Positions 1 through 5,670 of a DNA stretch of 8,616 nucleotides are shown here, in pieces. The notes beneath the pieces were generated by a model, which saw nothing but the letters and a program-made list of their open reading frames with translations, did no database searches and had not been told where the DNA came from. This DNA is from Limnoraphis robusta CS-951. GTDB taxonomy: Bacteria; Cyanobacteriota; Cyanobacteriia; Cyanobacteriales; Microcoleaceae. The stretch lies in assembly GCF_000972705.2 (NCBI RefSeq), contig NZ_LATL02000291.1, forward strand, positions 1-8,616, read 5' to 3'. The translations under genes were made by a program, and so were the position numbers. Within the stretch, counting starts at the first letter, position 1. Each line of letters opens with the position of its first letter.

Positions 1-1
1 A

Positions 2-145
2 TTCTCTGTACTTGGTGCTTTAAGGTTTTATATGGCCAAAGCATTCAGGCAAGAACCCCGTACCTTAAGTTTTCAAGGTTCATTGCATCGATTAGATGCT
101 GGGTTTTTCAACTGGTTGAATACCCTGCCAGTAGAGTTATTATAG
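2..145 (+). CDS. IS4-like DDE transposase, C-terminal fragment (5' end outside window)
   Basis: The open frame enters from the window edge and runs 47 codons to a TAG stop. The readable tail includes MAKAFRQEPRTLSFQGSLHR and ends in WLNTLPVELL. A PRTLSF(K/Q)G segment close to the C-terminus is typical of IS4-type (Transposase_11) DDE transposases, which cut and paste the element carrying them. The DDE catalytic residues would lie upstream and cannot be checked, so activity is unknown. The last 10 codons and stop recur exactly on the minus strand at 8585-8616, which supports a multicopy mobile element. Family assignment is moderate; being a transposase tail is better supported because the 96-bp repeat ends right after it. 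Confidence 0.6.
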   Translation, partial: FSVLGALRFYMAKAFRQEPRTLSFQGSLHRLDAGFFNWLNTLPVELL

Positions 146-165
146 CATTAGAAAGAGCCTTATAT

Positions 166-186
166 CCCCATACCTGAAGGTAGGGG
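166..186 (+). terminator. hairpin in the IS end, possible transcription stop
   Basis: CCCC-A-TACC pairs with GGTA-GGGG around a TGAA loop, leaving one bulged A. It lies 20 nt after the transposase stop codon and 15 nt before a TTTTT run at 199-203. The T run does not directly follow the stem, so this is not a classic rho-independent terminator. It could limit read-through into or out of the element. An identical inverted copy is at 8544-8564. Confidence 0.35.
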
Positions 187-209
187 CGTGTGCGGCAATT
201 TTTGGTAAA

Positions 210-596
210 TGATGTGAAGTTGGTGAATGAAGATTTTTCCATTAAATCCAGACAGTGGTTACTCAGAGACGATCAAGGCCAGATTACCTTGCCGTACTGG
301 GTCGATCATTTTAATTTTCAAGGGACACGCTGGTTTCGGTATTGCCTGCGAACCATTGCTTGTCAATCTCCTCCGAAATCGGCATGGACAACTATTCAAA
401 ACTGAAATTACAAGGATCTCTGGCTGTGCGGGAAAATCGGACTGGAAAAATAGCATAGATGCTTATGGAGTAAGGAGTTACAGGTTGTTCGAGACAAAAT
501 AGATGCTTGTAAGCCTTTGATAGCAAGGGTTTCAGAGTTTACAAAAAGGACAAGATTAAATTTTTCAGTAGGTTCTTAGGTTATTGTGAGGAAGTG
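210..596. other. 387 bp without a recognisable gene, between IS end and hairpin
   Basis: This stretch follows the IS end directly. Two overlapping plus-strand frames are open here. One would have to start with GTG at 190, inside the IS end, and runs to 405; the other covers 227-502. Neither product matches a family I recognise, and the two overlap almost completely. Relics of a gene interrupted by the IS are possible but unsupported. No repeat, tRNA or strong promoter was seen. Confidence 0.5.
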
Positions 597-643
597 CCTT
601 TGACATACTCCCCTTTCTTTAGAAATGGGGAGTATGTCAAAGG
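597..643. repeat. long perfect hairpin, possible IS200/IS605-type end or MITE relic
   Basis: CCTTTGACATACTCCCC (597-613) and GGGGAGTATGTCAAAGG (627-643) are a perfect 17-bp inverted repeat. The 13-nt interval can itself pair TTTC (614-617) with GAAA (622-625) around TTTA. No T tract follows the stem on the plus strand, so a simple terminator role is not favoured. Stem-loops with a TTTGACATACTCCCC arm resemble, from memory, subterminal hairpins of cyanobacterial IS200/IS605 elements. No tnpA or tnpB coding sequence is present here. The hairpin is certain; its origin is inference. Confidence 0.75.
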
Positions 644-663
644 TTATTGATACTCATGGGTTA

Positions 664-772
664 CGGTGAACCAGCGCAGTCTTGGGGGTTCCCCGAAGAG
701 TAAGACAGACCGCCCCACCGTGCGCGTTTTCCCGCCCTCGCAGACGGCACGAAAGCCCGCGTATTGTCGGCC
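664..772. other. GC-rich structured non-coding islet
   Basis: This patch of about 110 bp is clearly richer in G and C than the AT-rich DNA on both sides. It begins with GGTGAACCAGCGCAGTCTTG, followed by GGGGGTTCCCC, a self-complementary GGGG/CCCC motif framed by GTCTT (683 on) and AAGAC. Dispersed non-coding elements with a GAACCAGCGCAGTCTTGGGG core are, to my recollection, frequent between cyanobacterial genes. It does not look like coding sequence. The sharp composition change suggests separately acquired DNA or a relic of a repeat family. Confidence 0.4.
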
Positions 773-775
773 ATC

Positions 776-976
776 TAAATTTACCAACTTTATTATTCAA
801 CCAAAATTGAGTTTTGAGGATCGGCTAAGATATGCTCTTTATAAATTTACCAACTTTATTTTTCCGGCTTGTGTTGAGGTGAACGAAAAATTAGGCATTT
901 GAGGGAGAAAAATTTACTAACTTTATTATTTCACTACAACAGCCACCTAGCCCTTGAACCATATTTCCTAACTCTG
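776..976 (+). promoter_or_regulatory. putative CRISPR leader with three direct repeats
   Basis: This AT-rich non-coding stretch directly precedes the first CRISPR repeat. The array's only degenerate repeat is at the far end (1416-1452), so the leader is expected on this side. It contains three copies of AAATTTACCAACTTTATT, starting at 777, 843 and 910; the third reads CTAAC in place of CCAAC. The CCAAC/CTAAC cores start at 784, 850 and 917, and the same CCAAC falls at 981 in the first CRISPR repeat. The intervals are 66, 67 and 64 nt. Leaders normally carry the array promoter and the Cas1-Cas2 integration signals. No convincing -35/-10 pair was found, so the transcription start is unknown. 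Confidence 0.55.
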
Positions 977-1452
977 CTTTCCAACATTAAATTCCCCGCA
1001 AGGGGACTGAAACGAGAGTTTCATCCTTCTAAGGGTTCCGATTTTCCCGGCTTTCCAACATTAAATTCCCCGCAAGGGGACTGAAACTCCTCGTTTATTG
1101 TCGAGTCCACACAATCAGCCTTGTTGCTTTCCAACATTAAATTCCCCGCAAGGGGACTGAAACATTCAATTTCTCTTTTCTTCATAAAATGTTTAGAAGC
1201 TTTCCAACATTAAATTCCCCGCAAGGGGACTGAAACAGCCAAATTTTAGACGCCCTCGTTCAGGCTCAAGCTTTCCAACATTAAATTCCCCGCAAGGGGA
1301 CTGAAACCCTCGACCTCATCCCATTCTTCTTGCTGATCAACTCTTTCCAACATTAAATTCCCCGCAAGGGGACTGAAACCTGAATATCTGGAAGGTTACG
1401 GGCTTTTGGCGACAGCTTTCCAACATTAAAATCCCCGCAAGGGGACTGAAAC
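977..1452 (+). CRISPR. CRISPR array, 7 repeats of 37 nt and 6 spacers, no cas genes in window
   Basis: Repeats lie at 977-1013, 1051-1087, 1127-1163, 1200-1236, 1271-1307, 1343-1379 and 1416-1452. They start CTTTCCAACATTAAATTCCC and end CGCAAGGGGACTGAAAC. Spacers are 37, 39, 36, 34, 35 and 36 nt, all different. Six repeats are identical; the last has one T-to-A change at 1431, marking it as the leader-distal end. Inside the repeat, TCCCC and GGGGA form a stem closed by a GCAA (GNRA) tetraloop. It is followed by ACTGAAAC, the 8-nt 5' handle known from Synechocystis crRNAs cut by Cas6. The CTTTCC start and GGGGACTGAAAC end resemble cyanobacterial type I-D or III repeats; the subtype is inference. 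The base before the repeat is G in most copies. No cas gene is present, so processing must depend on genes elsewhere. Confidence 0.98.
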
Positions 1453-1492
1453 ATTGTGAGTCGTTAATGAATAGTTAGAATGTTGCTTACAG

Positions 1493-2944
1493 TTATCTCT
1501 GACAATTGTCACAATGTCCACAACCCATGAACTCAGCTTCTTTATTAAAACCAAAAGCCTCCAACAAAAACCGCCAACGACATTGACGAGTATTTAGATA
1601 TTGCGTCATTTGTTTAATGGCTTGGGTATTGTGATCGGGGAACGCAACAGAAGTTGAATTTATTATATAATGAAACGGATCTTTCCAAGTTAACTGTCCC
1701 GAACTATGCAACACTGAAAGCGCGGTTGCACTGTTGCGAAACTGACGAGAGATTTCCTCTATTTCTCCTTGTTTTGGTAATTTTTTAACAAGTTGATTCG
1801 CCTGTTGATATTGTTGTCGCCAATTGTCTTGTAAATATTGACGGCGTTGTTTGTCTTCAGGATACAGCCACCCCGTCGGTTCACTGACTAATGTTAAAGC
1901 AAAAGCAGGCTTTCCATCCCGTCCCGCCCGTCCGACTTCTTGCAAATATTCAGAGAGTAAAAATGGGGCTTGAAAATGCAGCACCCAACGCACATTGGGT
2001 TTATTAATTCCCATCCCAAAAGCAGAAGTACAGACGACAAATTTCAGCGAACCTGTTAACCAAGCTTGTTCAATTTGTCGGCGTTCTTCCCCGCTTAAAC
2101 CTGCGTGATAAGCTGCCGTTTTATAATCTTGTTCCTGCAACCAATTGGCTAATTCTTCGCTATCTTTACGAGTGCGAACATACACCAAACCTGTTTGTTT
2201 GCGCCTTGTTTGAATCAGTTTTAAAAGCTGTTCTCGTCGTCCTCTAGGAGTCCAAACGGTTTGGATATTTAAGTTCAAATTGGGACGATAGGGGTTGACT
2301 AAGAAAGATTTGGGATTTTCGAGGTCTAAAACGGTTTGAATCGTTTGTTGAGATGCCGGATTTGCCGTAGCTGTAAACGCTGCGATCGCAAACTTTTGAG
2401 CGTTTTGTTTAAGCTTTAAAAGCGTGGGTCTAACCGCTCCTAGACGACGATAAGCAGGTCTAAAGGTGTCCCCCCATTGTACCAGACAATGCGCTTCATC
2501 TAAGATTAAACCATTCACTAACGTTCGAGGATGAGCAATCAAACTCCACACCGATGAACTGAATAACGTTTCCGGCGAAACATAAAGCAATCTCAAGCGA
2601 TTTTGTTCGAGTAATCTTAAGGTTTGTTGTCTTTGTTGTGCTGGAATTTGACTATGTAATAATGCCGCAGGAAGGTTTTTTTCTCGGAGTTCCTGCACTT
2701 GATTTTCCATCAATGCAACTAACGGCGAAATCACCAACGTTAACCCAGTTTGTAACAAAGCAGGGAGTTGAAAACAAATTGATTTTCCGCCCCCAGTCGG
2801 CATAACAATCAGTGCATCTTGACGGGAAAGGAGACTGCGAATAATTTCACCTTGGGGGGGTCGAAAATCTTCATATCCCCAAATCCGTTGAAATTCCGCT
2901 TTGACTCGCTCCCAAGAGAGAGGTTGAGAATCTTTTGTATTCAT
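1493..2944 (-). CDS. recQ: RecQ-family ATP-dependent DNA helicase, short form
   Basis: This 483-aa superfamily 2 helicase unwinds DNA 3'-5' using ATP, in recombination and replication-fork repair. Visible motifs in order: motif 0 FRPPQ (27-31), Walker A MPTGGGKS (48-55, Lys54), DEAH (149-152), the aromatic-rich loop CLVQWGDTFRPAY (153-165), FTATA (190-194), YHAG (279-282), and motif VI QEVGRAGRDG (335-344). A RecQ zinc site follows with Cys455, Cys475, Cys478 and Cys481. The protein ends two residues after the last zinc cysteine, so it lacks the winged-helix and HRDC parts of E. coli RecQ (about 610 aa). Short RecQ forms of this type are common in cyanobacteria. The ATG start fits motif 0 at the usual distance. 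The gene converges on the CRISPR array with a 40-nt gap, and is divergent from the hydrolase gene 74 nt away. Confidence 0.95.
   Translation of the reverse strand: MNTKDSQPLSWERVKAEFQRIWGYEDFRPPQGEIIRSLLSRQDALIVMPTGGGKSICFQLPALLQTGLTLVISPLVALMENQVQELREKNLPAALLHSQIPAQQRQQTLRLLEQNRLRLLYVSPETLFSSSVWSLIAHPRTLVNGLILDEAHCLVQWGDTFRPAYRRLGAVRPTLLKLKQNAQKFAIAAFTATANPASQQTIQTVLDLENPKSFLVNPYRPNLNLNIQTVWTPRGRREQLLKLIQTRRKQTGLVYVRTRKDSEELANWLQEQDYKTAAYHAGLSGEERRQIEQAWLTGSLKFVVCTSAFGMGINKPNVRWVLHFQAPFLLSEYLQEVGRAGRDGKPAFALTLVSEPTGWLYPEDKQRRQYLQDNWRQQYQQANQLVKKLPKQGEIEEISRQFRNSATALSVLHSSGQLTWKDPFHYIINSTSVAFPDHNTQAIKQMTQYLNTRQCRWRFLLEAFGFNKEAEFMGCGHCDNCQR
2382..2389. repeat. HIP1 palindrome GCGATCGC
   Basis: This is the highly iterated palindrome of cyanobacterial genomes. 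It lies in recQ, where it encodes the Ala-Ile-Ala of KFAIAAF (residues 185-190). Confidence 0.9.
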
Positions 2945-2949
2945 TGAAG

Positions 2950-2978
2950 TTGACAGTCTTCCCTGGCTTTTTTATAAT
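2950..2978 (+). promoter_or_regulatory. consensus sigma70-type promoter for the alpha/beta hydrolase gene
   Basis: TTGACA (2950-2955) and TATAAT (2973-2978) are both exact consensus hexamers with the optimal 17-nt spacer. Transcription would start near 2985, giving a leader of about 34 nt before the ATG at 3019. The -35 box begins 6 nt from the divergent recQ start codon. RNA polymerase bound here should therefore interfere with recQ initiation. On the minus strand TATTAT (rc of 2974-2979) overlaps this -10 and might serve recQ, but it lacks a good -35. Confidence 0.8.
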
Positions 2979-3018
2979 AACATTCTAACAAAGATCAAAA
3001 TTCTGTCATTTATTTTAG

Positions 3019-3882
3019 ATGAATCCCACCCGTAAAACCCTGCAATTGGCTGAAATCAAGATTTCTTATTTAGAATGGAATTCACCCAAAAACGCTGAAA
3101 ATTCTCAACCCTTGTTGCTTTTGCATGGTTTAGCAGATCATGCTTTAGTCTGGAAAGATTTGGGCAACTTTTTAGCAGATCACTATCATATTATTGCGCC
3201 CGATATGCGAGGTCATGGCAATAGTAGCAAACCCCAAAACGGTTATCGCTTTTCTGAAGTCATTACCGACTTAGAAGCCTTAATGCAGCATTTAAACTGG
3301 TCAAATGCTCATTTTTTAGGTCACTCTTGGACGGGTAAACTACTACCGATTTGGGCTAAACAACATCCTGAATATTTTCACAGCATGATATTAGTCGATC
3401 CGATTTTTATTACAAAAATGCCCAGTATTTTCAAACTCACCTTACCCATTGTCTATCGAAAATTAGACTGTTTGAAAGGAATGGGGCCGTTTTCGAGTTA
3501 TGAAGAAGCAGAAGAATTAGCCCGTCAACTCAGTCAATATACAGCTTGGAGTCCGCTACAACAGGAAGTTTTTGAAGAAGGCATCGAACAAAAACCAGAT
3601 GGAAAATGGGGAAGTAAATTCATCATTCCCGCTCGAAATCATATTTTTTCAGAGGTGATGAAAGTCGCTGGATTAACTGAAAAAATTAACATTCCAACAT
3701 TATTAATTCAACCCGAAAAAGGGGTTAATAGAATGGAATGGCAACTTAAACCCTATCAAAAATATCTCACCCATCTAAAAATTCAGCAAGTGCCTGGAAA
3801 TCACTGGCCGTTTTTAGTTCAACCTGACTTTTTTAATCAAACCGTTGCTGAATTTTTAAAGACTGTCACCATCACCTGCTAA
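3019..3882 (+). CDS. alpha/beta-fold hydrolase
   Basis: This 287-aa protein belongs to the alpha/beta hydrolase superfamily (AB hydrolase 1), whose members cleave esters, amides, epoxides or similar bonds. The oxyanion-hole HG is at 36-37 (LLLLHGLADH). APDMRGHGNS (60-69) is the typical strand-loop after it. The nucleophile elbow is GHSWTG (101-106) with Ser103. The catalytic His is probably His262 in PGNHWPF; the acid is less clear, possibly Glu233 in IQPEKG. The fifth elbow position is Thr rather than the usual Gly (GxSxG). There is no signal peptide or membrane segment, so it is likely cytoplasmic. Substrate cannot be inferred. It has its own exact-consensus promoter. Its TAA overlaps the convergent PAP gene stop in a shared CTAA. 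Confidence 0.88.
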   Translation: MNPTRKTLQLAEIKISYLEWNSPKNAENSQPLLLLHGLADHALVWKDLGNFLADHYHIIAPDMRGHGNSSKPQNGYRFSEVITDLEALMQHLNWSNAHFLGHSWTGKLLPIWAKQHPEYFHSMILVDPIFITKMPSIFKLTLPIVYRKLDCLKGMGPFSSYEEAEELARQLSQYTAWSPLQQEVFEEGIEQKPDGKWGSKFIIPARNHIFSEVMKVAGLTEKINIPTLLIQPEKGVNRMEWQLKPYQKYLTHLKIQQVPGNHWPFLVQPDFFNQTVAEFLKTVTITC

Positions 3883-4565
3883 ATTTTTTGACTTCTCTGC
3901 AAAACAAACAGACTTCCCTCTCCTCCTCTCCCAATGCGTAACGTTTCGTCTAAATAAGTAATATCTAAACTCGGAATTCGTCCAACAGGATTGCGGGCAG
4001 GTACAACACGGGCGGGATTGAGATTTGGCGTTTTGACACCCAAGATATTATCAATCGCGATGTAACGTTTTTGAAAGTAAACATTCAGGCGTTTATCGGG
4101 TAGATTTCTGTCATCAACAACGGCTTCAAACCGCGCGGTAACTTTGACTTCTCCCGAGATCAATCCTAAAGGATGTCGAACAAACGCTTGATTAAAAAAT
4201 GACTGAGAATCTACATCAATCACCTGATAGATTTTTCCAACTTTTAAGCCGAGAGGAAGTGAAGCCAGATTGCGAATTTCTCGGGCGGTTGAGTAAAGCA
4301 ATAGCCACGCCCCATCGAGGAGTTTGGGGTTAAATAATAAGGGGCGATAATTGGGGTTAATCGCTTCTAATTGAATAACCATCGCCTCAATTTCTTGGAC
4401 AACTTTAGCGGGAAGTTTTAGATTAGTGACAGGCGCACCCGAAGTTCCTCCATATTCAGATAGAACAGATTGGAGAGTCACTAAAAACTGCTGTTTGAGT
4501 TCCCCTTGTACGAATAACATCTGAGTTGCCACTCCGATAAATTGAGAGTTGAACTGAAGACTCAA
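3879..4565 (-). CDS. PAP/fibrillin (plastid-lipid-associated) family protein
   Basis: Fibrillins are lipocalin-like proteins of plastids and cyanobacteria that associate with thylakoids or lipid globules and take part in photoprotection and lipid or quinone handling. Diagnostic stretches are LLDGAWLLLYSTA (82-94), corresponding to the family's LDG-W-LLY opening, VKVTARFEA (140-148), and the C-terminal block IPSLDITYLDETLRIGRGGE (197-216) followed by GSLFVLQR. The longest reading begins with TTG at 4565, 6 nt after an in-frame TAG. The first ATG is residue 16 (4518-4520), preceded by GGAG about 12 nt upstream. A 213-aa product from that ATG is equally plausible and would keep the whole domain. 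No signal peptide or transmembrane segment is visible. It converges with the hydrolase gene. Confidence 0.9.
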   Translation of the reverse strand: MSLQFNSQFIGVATQMLFVQGELKQQFLVTLQSVLSEYGGTSGAPVTNLKLPAKVVQEIEAMVIQLEAINPNYRPLLFNPKLLDGAWLLLYSTAREIRNLASLPLGLKVGKIYQVIDVDSQSFFNQAFVRHPLGLISGEVKVTARFEAVVDDRNLPDKRLNVYFQKRYIAIDNILGVKTPNLNPARVVPARNPVGRIPSLDITYLDETLRIGRGGEGSLFVLQRSQKI

Positions 4566-4887
4566 GACCTAGACATTAACCCAGTTTAGCGCTCTTAGGT
4601 CACTAGAACAAGACCACCGAACACAAATTATAAACAAACGAAGCAACAAGAAGGGTAATTTTAGCCTCTCTTGAAGCTTTTACACAAGGGTTAACTAATG
4701 TATTGTAGTATATAATTGACCTTAAAATCAAAGATGTAATTAGCAGGTTGTGGAAATGGCTATGTTCACAATTTTGATAAAAATTAGCAAATTAGATTTT
4801 GTTTCAGTCTTGCCTCTATTGTACACTGATCACCCTAAATATCAGTAGTTCAGTAGAATATATTATAGGATATAGATTGGGGGTTCG
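4566..4887. other. 322-bp divergent intergenic region
   Basis: This AT-rich spacer separates the minus-strand PAP gene from the plus-strand 260-aa gene. It must hold both promoters. Plus-strand TATAAT occurs at 4711-4716 with no good -35. A weak AATTTT-GATA-AAAATT stem lies at 4770-4785. TATTAT at 4860-4865 sits about 25 nt before the ATG at 4888, and GGGGG at 4879-4883 could be its ribosome binding site. No ORF, tRNA or riboswitch-like fold was recognised. Confidence 0.5.
4627..4632 (-). promoter_or_regulatory. candidate -10 box for the PAP/fibrillin gene
   Basis: The minus strand reads TATAAT here, 61 nt upstream of the TTG start and about 106 nt upstream of the alternative ATG. CCTTCT, 16 nt further upstream, is only a poor -35 match. 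The assignment is tentative. Confidence 0.3.
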
Positions 4888-5670
4888 ATGGTGTCTCAAG
4901 GCTTAATTCCAAATTTTCCGAATGTGAGTTTAGTTGCTTTTTATGGCAAAAAATCTCCAGAATTTACACTTTTAATTCAAGAGTTACAGCAACATCTGTC
5001 TGATTTACTTCCTGGGGTTTTTGAACGTTATGCGTTAGAGTCTATTCACGCCACGCTTTTGGGTTGTGAAGGTGTAAAAACTGAACGGGGAATTTTGAGT
5101 AAGTGGTTTTTGGAGAGGCGGGAAGAATATAGAATTGTTGATTTTTCGGGTTTAATTAACTCAATCCAGAATTCTTCTCAATTTCCGATGAAAATTCAGT
5201 TTGGGGGCTATGAACTCTCAGTAGACTATGGGTTTAACAGTCGCAACAAACATCCCTATGAACGATCTTTTTGCTTTCAAAATGAGATTGCCGTTTTCAT
5301 GGGATGGCCAATGCAAGCGGGAAAAATTATCATGGAGATTGATCACCTACGTCGCTCTGCTGAGAATTTTAATTTGCTTCATAAATATCACGGAAATCCC
5401 GATGCCGTTGATAATGATTGTTATCTGAGAATTGGGGTTTTAAACTCAATTGTTTCAGTCGAAAAAATACAGGAAGTTGAGCAGAACATACAGGAACGCT
5501 TGAGAAGGCGATCGCCTCTGGAACTTTCCCTAAGTTTAGAGGATTTGTGTTTTGTGCAGTATCACGATTATACCCTACCTTGGGCAACAACACAAGTGAT
5601 TCCCCTCAAAGATGCAACCCCGGAAAAACTAGAACAACTTTATCCAATTTTGAACGAGAATAACACCTAA
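4888..5670 (+). CDS. unassigned 260-aa protein with a 2H-phosphoesterase-like motif
   Basis: I do not recognise a named family. The N-terminal part resembles the 2H phosphoesterase/LigT fold: a hydrophobic strand VSLVAFYG (13-20), a helix with QELQQHL, then ESIHATLLG (51-59), where His54-Ala-Thr56-Leu matches the HxTx motif. 2H enzymes need a second HxT/S late in the chain. The only nearby candidate is YHDYTLP (225-231), which has His and Thr but the wrong spacing. Other conserved-looking blocks are NKHPYERSFCF (120-130) and HKYHGNPDAVDNDCYLRIG (165-183). There is no signal peptide or membrane segment. The ATG is preceded by GGGGG at a suitable distance. Its TAA overlaps the stop of the convergent amidohydrolase (shared CTAA). 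A nucleotide- or RNA-end-processing role is possible but unproven. Confidence 0.75.
   Translation: MVSQGLIPNFPNVSLVAFYGKKSPEFTLLIQELQQHLSDLLPGVFERYALESIHATLLGCEGVKTERGILSKWFLERREEYRIVDFSGLINSIQNSSQFPMKIQFGGYELSVDYGFNSRNKHPYERSFCFQNEIAVFMGWPMQAGKIIMEIDHLRRSAENFNLLHKYHGNPDAVDNDCYLRIGVLNSIVSVEKIQEVEQNIQERLRRRSPLELSLSLEDLCFVQYHDYTLPWATTQVIPLKDATPEKLEQLYPILNENNT
5508..5515. repeat. HIP1 palindrome GCGATCGC
   Basis: This second perfect HIP1 site lies in the 260-aa gene and encodes part of RRSP (residues 207-210). Confidence 0.9.

Larger units (their letters stand above)
1..209 (+). mobile_element. 3' end of an insertion sequence (IS4-like), truncated by window edge
   Basis: This is the right-hand end of an insertion sequence whose left part lies outside the window. 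It holds the last 47 codons of a transposase, then about 64 nt of non-coding terminal DNA. The boundary at 209 is inferred: positions 114-209 are identical, as reverse complement, to 8521-8616 and the match stops exactly after GGTAAA. The next bases differ (TGATG here, the rpmF downstream sequence there). The presumed terminal sequence read inward is TTTACCAAAAATTGCCGCAC. The opposite end and any target duplication are not visible, so the family call rests only on the transposase tail. Confidence 0.8.

Noticed and set aside
190..502. Open frames 190-405 and 227-502 as genes
   Set aside because: They overlap in different frames, the first starts inside the IS end, and neither product is recognisable. 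Recorded only as an unexplained stretch.
666..1084. Open frames 666-902 and 899-1084 as small proteins
   Set aside because: They run through the GC-rich islet, the leader repeats (giving a repeated FTNFI) and CRISPR repeats and spacers, so they are products of repeats rather than genes.
1014..1415. Self-targeting spacers
   Set aside because: No spacer was seen to match another part of the window by eye. Genome-wide targets cannot be checked here.
1451..1517. 9-bp inverted repeat ACATTGTGA/TCACAATGT across the array-recQ junction
   Set aside because: It is short, has a 49-nt interval, and one arm lies in codons for the conserved zinc-site residues. Chance is sufficient.
977..2944. recQ as part of a CRISPR-linked or other defence operon
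   Set aside because: It is convergent with the array rather than co-directional, and has no defence-type partner gene. Adjacency alone is weak evidence.
4566..4887. NtcA site (GTA-N8-TAC) or riboswitch in the divergent spacer
   Set aside because: No properly spaced GTA/TAC pair with a -10 and no conserved aptamer-like fold was found.
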